Assembly (NCBI RefSeq): GCF_900116005.1
Contig: NZ_FOYI01000001.1
Coordinates: 372,001 to 436,000, forward strand
Direction of reading: 5' to 3'
Length of the DNA: 64,000 nt
Source of the DNA: Poseidonocella sedimentorum
GTDB lineage: Bacteria > Pseudomonadota > Alphaproteobacteria > Rhodobacterales > Rhodobacteraceae
The notes beneath the pieces were generated by a model. That model searched no databases. It worked only from the letters and a program-made list of their open reading frames with translations, and was not told the origin of the DNA. Made by a program: the position numbers and the translations under genes. This document shows, piece after piece, positions 31,578 through 41,050 of this stretch. Numbering within the stretch: the stretch's first letter is position 1; each line of letters starts with the position of its first letter.

Positions 31578-33461
31578 ATGGGTTTCACAAGCATCGCGGA
31601 CAAACACGCGCTGGAACAGGAGATGTCGTGGGAAGAGCGAGATCTGCCCAAGACGATGTACGAGTTCCTCAGCCGGGCGAAGGATCTTTACGGGCCGCGC
31701 AACGCGATGTCCTATCAGCTCACCTCCAGCCCCAAGGACAAGGGCGAGACCTTCACCTGGGCCGAGATGCACGAGAAAAGCATCCAGGCCGCGAACCTCT
31801 TCCGCGCCCTCGGCGTGGGCGAGAGTGACACGGTCGCCTATGTGCTGCCCAACTGTTCGGAGACGGCCTTCACCCTCTTGGGCGGGACGATCGCGGGCAT
31901 CGCCGCGCCGATCAACCCGTTGCTCGATGCCGAACAGATTGGCGCGATCCTGCGCGAGACCAAGGCCAAGGTCGTCGTTACCCTGCGCAGCTTTCCCAAG
32001 ACGGATGTCTCCCAACAGGTCGCCGAGGCGGTGGCGCTTGCGCCCAATGTCGAGACCGTGCTGGAGGTGGACCTGCTGCGTTACCTCTCGGGGATCAAGA
32101 AATTCATCGTCCCGCTCATCCGGCCCAAGGGCGGCATGAGCCATCAGGCCAAGGTCCTGTCCTTCAACGCCGAACTCGCCAAACAGCCCAGGACGCTTCA
32201 ATTCGCCGATAGCGCGGGTGACCGCGTCGCCGCCTATTTCCACACCGGCGGCACCACCGGCATGCCCAAGGTCGCGCAGCACAAGTATTCGGGCATGATC
32301 TACAACGGCTGGCTCGGCGACGAGATGCTCTTCACGCCCGATGACGTCACCATCTGCCCGCTGCCGCTGTTCCACGTCTTTGCCTGCCATGTGATCCTGA
32401 TGGCGATGATCGCCTCGGGCTCGCATGTGGTCTTCCCGACGCCGCAGGGCTACCGGGGCGAGGGGGTGTTCGACAATTTCTGGAAGCTGATCGAACGCTG
32501 GCAGGTGACCTTCATCATCACCGTGCCGACCGCGATCTCGGCCCTCATGCAGCGCCCGATCGACGCCGATGTCTCCTCGGTCAAGACCTCGTTCTCAGGC
32601 TCCGCGCCGCTGCCGCTTGAACTCTTCAAGCGCTTCGAGGCGGCGACGGGCGTGGCCATCGTCGAGGGCTACGGGCTCACCGAGGCGACCTGTCTCGTCG
32701 CGATCAACCCGCCCTTCGGGCTCAAGAAGGTCGGCTCCTGCGGCATCCCGTTCCCCTATACCGACGTCAAGATCATCAAGCAGACCAACAACGGCCCGGT
32801 CGAATGCGGGCCCGATGAGATCGGCGAGATCTGCGTCTCCAACCCCGGCGTTTATGCGGGCCACACCTACACCGAGGCGGAAAAGAACGTCGATCTCTAC
32901 TATTATGAGAAATACCTGCGAACCGGCGATCTCGGCCGCATCGACGAGGACGATTACCTCTGGATCACCGGCCGCCAGAAGGACCTGATCATCCGCGGTG
33001 GCCACAACATCGACCCCGCCGAAATCGAGGAAGCGCTGCTCGGCCACGAGGCCGTCGCCTTTGCCGGGGCCATCGGCCAGCCGGACAGCTATGCGGGCGA
33101 GATGCCTTGCGCCTATGTCGAGTTGGTCGCCGGCGCGAAAGTCAGCGAAGAGGAGCTGATCAAGTTCGCCTGCGATCATATCCACGAACGCGCGGCCTTC
33201 CCCAAACATCTCGAAATCCTCGATGAGCTGCCCAAGACCGCCGTCGGCAAGGTTTTCAAACCCGACCTGCGCAAAAGCGCGATCACGCGGATCTACAACG
33301 CCGCGCTCGAAAAGGCGGGGCTGGAGACGCGGGTGATCGAGGTGGTCGATGACAAGAAGCGCGGCCTCGTGGCCCGGCTCGGCCGGGGCAGCGGCGCCGA
33401 CGACGCGGCGGTCATGACCGTTTTGGGCAACTTCACCCGCCCCTGGGAATGGGCGGACTGA
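31578..33461 (+). CDS. Acyl-CoA synthetase (AMP-forming)
   Basis: A 627-aa adenylate-forming ligase. Motifs are the P-loop YFHTGGTTGMPKV near residue 225, the EGYGLTEATCL A5 region, TGDLGRIDEDDYLWITGRQKDLII, and the catalytic lysine near the end in KTAVGKVFKPDLR. Start 31578 is preceded by AGGGAGGGG. Length and an extended N-terminus fit medium/long-chain fatty acid or aromatic acid CoA ligases; the substrate cannot be read from the sequence. It stands 143 bases after the CoxM-like gene and may be transcribed with it. Confidence 0.88.
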   Translation: MGFTSIADKHALEQEMSWEERDLPKTMYEFLSRAKDLYGPRNAMSYQLTSSPKDKGETFTWAEMHEKSIQAANLFRALGVGESDTVAYVLPNCSETAFTLLGGTIAGIAAPINPLLDAEQIGAILRETKAKVVVTLRSFPKTDVSQQVAEAVALAPNVETVLEVDLLRYLSGIKKFIVPLIRPKGGMSHQAKVLSFNAELAKQPRTLQFADSAGDRVAAYFHTGGTTGMPKVAQHKYSGMIYNGWLGDEMLFTPDDVTICPLPLFHVFACHVILMAMIASGSHVVFPTPQGYRGEGVFDNFWKLIERWQVTFIITVPTAISALMQRPIDADVSSVKTSFSGSAPLPLELFKRFEAATGVAIVEGYGLTEATCLVAINPPFGLKKVGSCGIPFPYTDVKIIKQTNNGPVECGPDEIGEICVSNPGVYAGHTYTEAEKNVDLYYYEKYLRTGDLGRIDEDDYLWITGRQKDLIIRGGHNIDPAEIEEALLGHEAVAFAGAIGQPDSYAGEMPCAYVELVAGAKVSEEELIKFACDHIHERAAFPKHLEILDELPKTAVGKVFKPDLRKSAITRIYNAALEKAGLETRVIEVVDDKKRGLVARLGRGSGADDAAVMTVLGNFTRPWEWAD

Positions 33462-33498
33462 GCGCGCGCAACGCCTCAGCGCCCCGCAGTGCCGATCA

Positions 33499-33528
33499 AA
33501 TGCTCCTGGAGGTCTCTTCGGGAGCATT
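33499..33528 (+). terminator. Possible terminator after the acyl-CoA synthetase gene
   Basis: AATGCTCC (33499-33506) and GGAGCATT (33521-33528) form an eight-pair stem with a 14-base loop, 37 bases past the stop. Only a short pyrimidine stretch (CTCGTTT) follows, so strength is uncertain. It lies between convergent genes and could serve both. Confidence 0.4.
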
Positions 33529-33559
33529 CTCGTTTGACGGCCCGCGCGACATTGCCGCG

Positions 33560-34360
33560 CTAAAGCTCCAGACACAGCGGACAGTGGTCCGAGACTTCGG
33601 GCTCGTAGATCACCTCGAACGCGCGCACGAGCCGCGCGTCATTCACCAGCATGTAATCCGCGAACCGTCCGGGTTTCCTGTACTGCGACGTGCGCGTGCT
33701 CTCGAAGCCGCGTCCGGTGACCAGCTCCGTCAACCCGGCATCCGCGAGGATCGACAGGGTTTCGCTGCCTGGCTCCACATTGAAATCCCCGCAGACCACG
33801 ATCGCATCCTCCGGCTGGGAGAGCTGACGCGACATATCGCGAAGCCGCCTGGCTTGCGCCGCGCGCGGAGGGGTATCCATCTTGCCGCCAAGATCGCGCA
33901 ACCCGTGCATATGGGTGACGCTGACCGCCCGGTTTGCCGCCCCGTCATATACCCTGACCCCATGCGCGCTGCGGGATCGAGGGTGGTCCCCGTAGCCATC
34001 CGCCGAGAAATCCTTGTGCACGAAACCCTGAACCTGTCCGATGATCGGCAAGGACCGATGCACGAAACTCGCGAGCCCCCACTGCGACGGGATCGCGGCG
34101 TCCTCGTCCCACAGAACGCCCTGCGCGGCGGGGCAGAAGATCGCGACATGATCCGGCAGGACCGCACAAACATCGCGGAAGAAATTCGCGCGCTGCGGCA
34201 AGACATGATCGCCGTCACGATAGGTCAGCCAGTCCTTTTCGGAAGCCGGGCTGTGAACAACCTCCTGAAGGCAAAGCACCTCGGGCGCGGTGGTCGCGAG
34301 ATAGGGCAGGAGCACATGATGCAACCGACCGCCCCATCCGTTCAGGCACATTATCTTCAC
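33560..34360 (-). CDS. Endonuclease/exonuclease/phosphatase family protein
   Basis: A 266-aa EEP-fold hydrolase. Visible active-site elements are the N-terminal KIMCLNGWGG, the metal-binding glutamate in LCLQEVV, the VTHMHGLRD strand, the acid pair in VVCGDFNVEPGS and the terminal SDHCPL histidine. No signal peptide. Relatives include DNA-repair nucleases, inositol phosphatases and sphingomyelinases, so the substrate is open. It stands alone, upstream of a tRNA gene on the other strand. Confidence 0.82.
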   Translation of the reverse strand: MKIMCLNGWGGRLHHVLLPYLATTAPEVLCLQEVVHSPASEKDWLTYRDGDHVLPQRANFFRDVCAVLPDHVAIFCPAAQGVLWDEDAAIPSQWGLASFVHRSLPIIGQVQGFVHKDFSADGYGDHPRSRSAHGVRVYDGAANRAVSVTHMHGLRDLGGKMDTPPRAAQARRLRDMSRQLSQPEDAIVVCGDFNVEPGSETLSILADAGLTELVTGRGFESTRTSQYRKPGRFADYMLVNDARLVRAFEVIYEPEVSDHCPLCLEL

Positions 34361-34564
34361 GACCGGTCTCCTTCCTCACGCAAGATCCATAGTCCACGCA
34401 AATAAAGACCGTCGCAACCGGGGTAGTGGCCCAGCCGCCTCCTGCCGGGGACCCGACAGCGTAGGGCCGGCACCCCGCCGCGATGTCTTGACCTCACGCC
34501 GCCCCATTCCCCACCGATTTGCAATTGCAGCGCTTTCCCGTTTGTCCTATAGCCTGCCCAGCAC

Positions 34565-34641
<77 letters not shown>

Positions 34642-34757
34642 TTCACCCCCCGCCCAGAGTTTGCAGAGCATTGGCCGTCGAGCCTGCGATCCGATGGCGG
34701 TCCGGCGATGGCAAGAGGCTGTGCGGTCTTCCGCCGCCCCGTGGGGGCAAAGGCAAT

Positions 34758-34783
34758 CCCGGCCCGCTGTGACGCGGACCGGG
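34758..34783 (+). terminator. Terminator-like hairpin between tRNA-Arg and the tail-collar gene
   Basis: CCCGGCCCGC (34758-34767), loop TGTGAC, GCGGACCGGG (34774-34783): a ten-position stem with one mismatch, followed by TTCTTTCGTT. It can terminate the rightward tRNA transcript and, less clearly, the leftward tail-collar transcript. Confidence 0.5.
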
Positions 34784-34870
34784 TTCTTTCGTTCCAACCT
34801 AAAAATGTCGGCGATGCGAAACGCGGGCTCGCAAGCGCCGCAGCCGCAGAAACCGCGACGCCGGGTGACC

Positions 34871-35470
34871 CTAATCGCGAGACGGAAATTGCCCGACGGT
34901 GGCCAGGCAGAACCGCAAGACCTCATAGGGCTGCATGTTGCTCACGGGTTGCCCCTGGCCGCTGCTGGAGATCGAGCTGCTGGACATTTGCTGATTTGGC
35001 GTGCTGGCAACGTAAGTCGAGGCGCGGTTGGTGTCGGCCAGGACATTGCCGGAGGGGGATGCTGCATTGGCTGTCGCGGAAGAGGCATTCAGCGCATGGC
35101 TGTGAGGCGGCATTTGCCCGACGCTCAAGGTGTGTTGTTCAGCACCGGCACGTTGCCCCATCGGACGTTGGGTCAACCCGGGCCCTCGTCCTGTGTGCAT
35201 CGGCACACGGCCGCGCAGATCCGGGAGCCCGAACGAAACTCTTCCGTCACCGCCAAAGGTTGTGCCGTAAAGCGCAAAGAGCGCCTCATTTCGTACGATT
35301 TCGAGCAATTGCCCACTCGCTTCTACCCACCCACGGGGGCAAAACGGATAGCCGACCATCATGATTTCACCGATGTAGGGCGTAGATCCTGCGTGACCGG
35401 GCGTTGCAAGACCGGTTGAGAGGCCGATCGACAGGATGGAGGCGGAAAGAAATTGAGAAATTCGTGGCAT
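34871..35470 (-). CDS. Secreted phage tail-collar domain protein
   Basis: A 199-aa protein starting with a Sec signal peptide (about residues 1-28, ending GHAG). A tail-collar (microcystin-dependent protein, MdpB-like) domain follows: YIGEIMMVGYPFCPRGW, LFALYGTTFGGDGRVSFGLPDLRGRVP and QMPPHSHAL. A Ser/Asn/Ala-rich loop leads to the terminal PYEVLRFCLATVG strand. The ATG at 35470 is preceded by AAGGAGAA. Family members lacking phage genes around them are common and of unknown function; export through the Sec route suggests a surface or extracellular role. Confidence 0.82.
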   Translation of the reverse strand: MPRISQFLSASILSIGLSTGLATPGHAGSTPYIGEIMMVGYPFCPRGWVEASGQLLEIVRNEALFALYGTTFGGDGRVSFGLPDLRGRVPMHTGRGPGLTQRPMGQRAGAEQHTLSVGQMPPHSHALNASSATANAASPSGNVLADTNRASTYVASTPNQQMSSSSISSSGQGQPVSNMQPYEVLRFCLATVGQFPSRD

Positions 35471-35546
35471 ACCAGGTTCTCCTTGGTGTCCTTTGCCAAC
35501 GGGGATCCCGCAGGCCAATTAAATTTTCAAAATGCGTCAGGAAAAC

Positions 35547-36263
35547 TCAGGGCCGGGCGTGCCGGCGCCTGACAAGAGCCAATCCACCGAGCCCCGCGAG
35601 CAACAGCGGCAATCCGGCGGGAAGCGGAACTACAGTCGTGACAGGCGGATCGCCGAGCAAATCGAAAGTCAGCGAATAGGTCGACAAATGGGCCGACGAG
35701 TCGAAACCGATCCCCCCCTCGCTTTTGCCCTCCATCAACAGCGCAGACACCGGCGTTCCCAGTGCGGCGCCATCGCTGATTTGAGTGCCAAAGCCTGGCG
35801 CGCTGAAAATTTCAATCTCCGGGCCGCCAATGCTGCCGAAACCGCCCAATGCGTAGACGGCCTCTACCCCGCTATCAGAGCCGGCATGAATGATATCGCC
35901 GGTGAGGCTCACGCCGGAAATCTGACGAGTCGATGGTGCATCCACCGAGGCGACGAAATCCAAAAAGAATTTGAAAAAGGCGCCGTCGGCGACCAACGTA
36001 ATGCTCGGGTCGAACGTCGCTGTGAGTGTTACGGATGATGCGGTTGCGGACGTTGAGATGAGCACTTCTGAGGGAGCGACTTCCCTGTCTTCAGGATAGC
36101 TGGCGACATCGGATAAGTCTAGAAACGCAAAGGTGCCGAAGGTGACGTCACCTTCGGTCACGGACCCTCCTCCGAGCAGACTCGACAGAGTTACGGAGGC
36201 GGCCTGGGCGGGGCAGGTTGCAAGTGAGATGATGAATGCCATGGCGGCAGTTCGCAAAAACAT
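35547..36263 (-). CDS. VPLPA-CTERM surface protein (first)
   Basis: A 238-aa secreted protein with an N-terminal signal peptide (ending CPAQA) and a C-terminal sorting tag: VPLPAGLPLLLAGLGGLAL followed by RRRHARP. This is the VPLPA-CTERM signal, handled by an exosortase-type transpeptidase that removes the tag. The middle is a low-lysine, beta-rich, Ser/Thr/Gly-rich region without a recognised domain. ATG 36263 is preferred over 36281 because AAGGA lies ten bases before it. The exosortase gene is not in the window. A second protein with the same tag is at 45269-45922. Confidence 0.83.
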   Translation of the reverse strand: MFLRTAAMAFIISLATCPAQAASVTLSSLLGGGSVTEGDVTFGTFAFLDLSDVASYPEDREVAPSEVLISTSATASSVTLTATFDPSITLVADGAFFKFFLDFVASVDAPSTRQISGVSLTGDIIHAGSDSGVEAVYALGGFGSIGGPEIEIFSAPGFGTQISDGAALGTPVSALLMEGKSEGGIGFDSSAHLSTYSLTFDLLGDPPVTTVVPLPAGLPLLLAGLGGLALVRRRHARP

Positions 36264-36281
36264 GAGTGATGGTTCCTTCAT

Positions 36282-36645
36282 AAAAATAAAATTCCGCGGC
36301 GACCGCGTGTCCCTTGGAGCATCCTATCGCTTTGAAAATATGTATTTTTTAAAAAGGTTTAACTGGCTACAAGGCGAAATGCTCAGCATTAAACTACACA
36401 AGAAACGGTGATTTGGCAATTTTATTTACCCCCTCGCCGGGGCGCGTCGCTTGCAACTCAGAGCCCGCAGGGCAAACGCGCGATGTGCCCGACGTGTCCT
36501 GTTTCAGCCATGCGACTTCCGCCCCCTCTCGGATGGCCAGTGATTTCGGCCAGATCATCGCGGCCATGCGCCTGACCACGGCGATCCAACACAGCAACGC
36601 AAGCGATCACCAGCCCAAGGGCAGGCAGCTTTCGAGAGAAGATGA
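36282..36645. other. AT-rich intergenic stretch, no gene
   Basis: The segment between the VPLPA-CTERM gene and tRNA-Thr is clearly AT-richer than the rest of the window, especially 36325-36425 with several A and T runs. Short frames here show no family features or coding bias. It probably carries the promoter of the VPLPA-CTERM gene; nothing else was recognised. Confidence 0.5.
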
Positions 36646-36721
36646 TGGTGCCCCCACACGGACTCGAACCGCGGACCTACTGATTACAAATCAGTTGCTC
36701 TACCAGCTGAGCTATAGGGGC
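36646..36721 (-). tRNA. tRNA-Thr (TGT)
   Basis: Read on the minus strand: acceptor GCCCCTA/TGGGGGC (one G-T pair), D stem GCTC/GAGC, anticodon stem ACTGA/TCAGT with loop TTTGTAA, T stem CGCGG/CCGTG, discriminator A and encoded CCA; 76 nt. Anticodon TGT (complement of 36686-36688) reads ACA. It is the right border of the AT-rich islet. Confidence 0.97.
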
Positions 36722-36791
36722 AGTGGCGCGTTCTTACTAAGGGCGAGGCGGGCTCGCAAGGGGGATTTGGGCGCGAGCGGGCGGGAAAATC

Positions 36792-38534
36792 TCATCGGCT
36801 GGAGCGGGCGAGCAGGAGGACAGCGGCGAGGCCCACGAGCACGACGAGGATCGCCGCGGGGGAGGCGTCGCCGAGGTTTTCGAGGCTGGCCTGTTCGTAG
36901 ACACGGGTGGAGAGCGTGCTGAAGTTGAACGGGCGCAGGAGCAGCGTTGCCGGGAGTTCCTTCACGCAATCGACGAAAACCAGCAGAAGCGCCGAGAGGG
37001 TCGAGCCGCGGATGAGGGGCAGGTAGATCTCTACCAGTGTCCGGCCGCGGGTGCGCCCCAGCGAGCGGGCCGCGAGGGGCAGGGATTTGGGGATCTGGCT
37101 CATGGCCGCGTCCGCCGCGCCCTGGGCGATGGCGAAGAAGCGCAGGGAATAGGCGAGGATCAGGGCGGCGGAGGTGCCGGTCAGGATGAGGCCGGGATCC
37201 CAGCCGGTCAGGGCGAGGATGCCGTCGGCCACGCGTTGGTCGAGCGCGGCGAGGGGCAGCAGGATGCCGACCGCGAGCACCGCGCCGGGGGCGGCGTAGC
37301 CGATCGTGGTAATGGGGAGCAGGGCCTGGGGCAGGCGGCGGCCGGAGAGGCGCACGCCGTAGACCATGAAGAGCGCGGCGGCGACGGTCAGGCACGCGGC
37401 GGTGCCCGCGACGAAGAGGGTGTTCATGGTCGCCCGCAGGAGCGAGGCGTCGCGCCAGTAGTCCATGTTGGAGGCCGCGTGCGAGGCGACGACGCCGAAG
37501 GGCAGCACGAAGCCGGTGGTGAAGGGCAGCGCGCAGAGCAGCGTCGCGGCGCCGGCGCGCGCGCCGCGCAGGCGGACCGGTGCGATCGGGCTCAGCTTGC
37601 CGGTGACCGCATAGGTCCGGATCCGGCGGCGCGAGGCTTTCTCGGCGAGGATGAGGAACACGACGAGCCCGAGGATCACGCTCGCGATCTGGGCCGCACC
37701 GGCGGCGTTGTTGGCTTCGAGCCAGGTGGTGAAGATGCCGGTGGTCAGGGTCTGGACCGCGAAGTAATCCACCGTGCCGAAATCGTTGATCGTCTCCATC
37801 ATGACGATCGCGGTGCCGGCCACGACGGCGGGCCGGGCGAGCGGCAGCCCGACGCTGAGGAACCGCCGCCAGGAGCGCGCGCCGAGCGAGCGGGCGACCT
37901 CATCGGCCTGGGCCGACTGGTCGCGGAAGGCCGCGCGGGCCAGCAGGTAGACATAGGGGAAGAGTGCCGAGGCGAGCACGATGATCGCGCCGCCCATGCT
38001 GCGGATTTCGGGGAACCAGTAGTCGCGCGCCGAGGACCAGCCGAAGAGGAGGCGCAGCCGGGTCTGGACCGGGCCTGCGTATTCGAGGAAATCCACCAGC
38101 GCGTAGGCCCCCACATAGGCCGGGATGCCGAGCGGCAGCAGCAGCAGCCATTCGAACGCGCGCGCGCCGGGAAAGCGGTAGCGCACGATGCACCAGGCCG
38201 CCGCCGTCCCGAAGAGCGCGGAGAGCAGCCCCGTGCCGCTCATGAGCACGAGCGAGTTGCGCAGGTAGCGGGGCAGGGTGGTCGAGACCAGGTGTCCCCA
38301 GATGTTTTCCGTCGGGGTCAGCGCGAGCCAGATGACCGCGAGGATCGGCATCAGCACGACGCCCGCGATGAGCGCGGCGCCGAGCGACCAGGGGTTGGGC
38401 CGGAGCAAACCGGACAGCGACATGCGGGAGTTCCACGACGGATCGACCATCCCGCACTCGTGCCGCATCCGCGCGGGGCTGTCCAGCATCGGCGGCGAGG
38501 CGCGCAGCGGTGCGATTGCCTTCGCGGGGCGCAT
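36792..38534 (-). CDS. Iron(III)-type ABC transporter permease
   Basis: About 580 aa with two tandem MetI-type permease domains and roughly twelve membrane segments, the FbpB/SfuB/ThiP architecture. Both domains carry the ATPase-contact loop (EVARSLGARSWRRFLSVGLPLARPA near residue 215, and the matching AARSLGRTRGRTLVEIYLPLIRG near 485). Iron uptake is the best guess from domain fusion and length. No binding protein or ATPase lies adjacent. Start 38534 has AGAGG upstream, but ATG 38423 (just before LRPNPWSLGAAL) is also reasonable; the first 37 residues are not conserved-looking. Confidence 0.85.
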   Translation of the reverse strand: MRPAKAIAPLRASPPMLDSPARMRHECGMVDPSWNSRMSLSGLLRPNPWSLGAALIAGVVLMPILAVIWLALTPTENIWGHLVSTTLPRYLRNSLVLMSGTGLLSALFGTAAAWCIVRYRFPGARAFEWLLLLPLGIPAYVGAYALVDFLEYAGPVQTRLRLLFGWSSARDYWFPEIRSMGGAIIVLASALFPYVYLLARAAFRDQSAQADEVARSLGARSWRRFLSVGLPLARPAVVAGTAIVMMETINDFGTVDYFAVQTLTTGIFTTWLEANNAAGAAQIASVILGLVVFLILAEKASRRRIRTYAVTGKLSPIAPVRLRGARAGAATLLCALPFTTGFVLPFGVVASHAASNMDYWRDASLLRATMNTLFVAGTAACLTVAAALFMVYGVRLSGRRLPQALLPITTIGYAAPGAVLAVGILLPLAALDQRVADGILALTGWDPGLILTGTSAALILAYSLRFFAIAQGAADAAMSQIPKSLPLAARSLGRTRGRTLVEIYLPLIRGSTLSALLLVFVDCVKELPATLLLRPFNFSTLSTRVYEQASLENLGDASPAAILVVLVGLAAVLLLARSSR

Positions 38535-38579
38535 TGGCTACCTCTGGGCCATGACACGCCCGCAGGCCCGGCTCCCCTG

Positions 38580-39458
38580 ATGAAGATCGTCACGCATATC
38601 GGCGCGCATGAGACCGACCGGGGCCGGTTGCTCAATTGCCTGCTGCGCAATGCCGGGATGCTGCGCGAGCGCGGGGTCGAGGTGCCGCGGCCCTCGGTCT
38701 ACCGGCGCTACCTGCTGGGCGTCCTTTCGGCGATGACCGAAGCGCCCGAGGCCGATGCCCATCTGCGGCGCGAGATGCAGGATCTCTTCCTGCCCGAAGG
38801 CGGGTGCGCCCGGCTGATCCTGGCCAACAGCAGCTTCGCCTGCCGCCCCAAGGACATCTTCCGCGGCGGGCGGCTCTATGGCGCGGCAGCGGCCCGGATG
38901 CGGAATTTCGCGCGGGTTTTTCCCGACTGCGCGTTCGAGATCCATCTCGGCGTCTCCAGCATGGCCCACTTCATCCCGGCGCTGGTGACCACCTATCCGC
39001 ATTTCGGCTACGGCGAGTTCCTCAACGGCGCCGATCCCGCGCGCCTGAGCTGGGTGCCGCTTTTGCGGGATCTGCGCGCCGCGCTGCCCGAGGCCGGGCT
39101 GACCGTCTGGTGCGATGAAGAAACGCCGCTGATCTGGAGCGATCTGATGCACGCGATCACCGGGCTGGGGCCCGACGTGCCGATGGAGGGGGAGCTGGAG
39201 ATGCTCCAGGAGCTCCTGCCCGAAGAGGTGCTCGCGCGTCTCGTCCGGTTCCTTGCGGCCCATCCGCCCAAAGACCCGGCGCGGCGGCATCGCATCATCG
39301 AGGCCTATCTGTCGCGCGCGGCGCTGGACGAGAAGCTGGAGCTGGAGGTGGAGCTGCCGGGCTGGGACGATCGGCTCATCGACGTGCTCCACGGCGCCTA
39401 TGCCCGCGATTTGGACACCATCGCCGTCATGCCGGGGGTGCGCTTCATCAGCGCCTGA
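38580..39458 (+). CDS. Degenerate sulfotransferase-like protein
   Basis: A 292-aa protein starting KIVTHIGAHETDRGRLLNCL, with a later GVEVPRPSVYRRY strand and no signal peptide. The HIG strand, the following helix and the GV-x-x-P strand match the N-terminal layout of bacterial sulfotransferases, but the Lys-Thr-Gly PAPS loop is missing, as in the N-terminal domain at 25431-27698. It may be a non-catalytic or differently acting homologue. Otherwise unrecognised. The start lies 45 bases from the divergent permease start. Confidence 0.6.
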   Translation: MKIVTHIGAHETDRGRLLNCLLRNAGMLRERGVEVPRPSVYRRYLLGVLSAMTEAPEADAHLRREMQDLFLPEGGCARLILANSSFACRPKDIFRGGRLYGAAAARMRNFARVFPDCAFEIHLGVSSMAHFIPALVTTYPHFGYGEFLNGADPARLSWVPLLRDLRAALPEAGLTVWCDEETPLIWSDLMHAITGLGPDVPMEGELEMLQELLPEEVLARLVRFLAAHPPKDPARRHRIIEAYLSRAALDEKLELEVELPGWDDRLIDVLHGAYARDLDTIAVMPGVRFISA

Positions 39459-39464
39459 GCCGCG

Positions 39465-40261
39465 TCACTCGCAGCCAAGCACCGCGTCGAGGCTCTCGGG
39501 CCCGCTGTAGGGGCCGAGGATGCGCGAGGTGATACGCGCGCCGTCAAACCGCGTCGCCATGACGGTGCGCCAATCGGCATCGGCGGTGATCATCTCTGTG
39601 ATCCCGCCACAGGCCCGGATGCCGCCGGCGATGAACGGCCAGCCTATCCGGTGATTGGTCAGACCCTGCGCCGTCGCCAGCTCGACCAGCGTCCCACCCT
39701 CAACCCGCCAGATCCGCAGCACACGCGCCAAATGCGGCCGGTCGATATAAGCGATCTCGGCCCGGCCATCCCCGTCCAGATCGGCGATGCCGACCGGCGC
39801 GAGCCACCGGTTGCGCTGCCCGATGAAGGGGGTCGCGGCGATCTCGCCCGCCGTGCCAAAGATCGCCAGCCGCGCGCCCAGCCGGTGATCGGACTCGACC
39901 ACCACCACCTCGGGCGCCCCATCGCCATCCACATCCACAAGCCGCGGCGCGATGTCCTCAAACACTCGGGTCTGCGGCAATCGAATGAGGATGCTGCGCC
40001 CGTCCGAAAGCGCCAACCGCAGCGCGCCCCATTCGATATCGTCCCCAAGAACGCCATGAGCATATCGCGACGTGGGCTCGGCATAGTCCGCGCGCTCGAT
40101 CCGCGCCGGGCTCCCGGCATGGGCGGCAAACGCCCCACCCAGAGCCGCCGCCACCAGCCACAGGCGCAAATGCCGGGCCGCGCGGCGGGCAAGACGGGGC
40201 CAGAGGCGCAACGCCGGTCGCCGCGCTTCCCGAAGCCGGGGCCCGCGCGCGCGTTCTGGCA

Positions 40262-40262
<1 letters not shown>
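39465..40262 (-). CDS. FG-GAP/VCBS repeat protein
   Basis: A 265-aa protein with an Arg-rich N-terminus and one hydrophobic segment (LRLWLVAAALGGAFAAHA), which acts as signal or anchor. Then come at least two FG-GAP-type calcium-binding repeats, DVDGDGAPEVVVVE and DLDGDGRAEIAYID. A single propeller of about 200 residues is likely. ATG 40262 overlaps the stop of the ferredoxin gene by one base (TGATG), which fixes this start and couples the two genes. Function unknown. Confidence 0.78.
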
Positions 40263-40840
<578 letters not shown>

Positions 40841-41050
40841 TCAGCATGTGCCAACGAACGAAAAATGTGCGCAAAATGCGGGCCCTTCGTGCGCACCCTT
40901 TTCCAGAAAAAGTTTCACGCTGCGAAAAGATCGCTCGCAAGCTACGGGCGGAAAATGGTTTTCTTCAGCGGACTACGTCTTGGGGTGCCTCCTACGACCT
41001 GACAGATACAGTTGCTAGCCAATTGTCCAGTTTTCTGGGACCACTTCAGC

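Noticed and set aside
34871-35470. Prophage remnant based on the tail-collar domain
   Set aside because: No other phage structural, lysis or integration gene lies nearby, and the protein has a signal peptide.
36413-36922. 169-residue plus-strand frame
   Set aside because: It crosses the tRNA-Thr gene and the end of the permease gene and has no recognisable features.
37236-38579. N-terminal extension of the sulfotransferase-like protein
   Set aside because: It lies antisense to the ABC permease and is Gly/Arg/Glu-rich; the natural start is ATG 38580.
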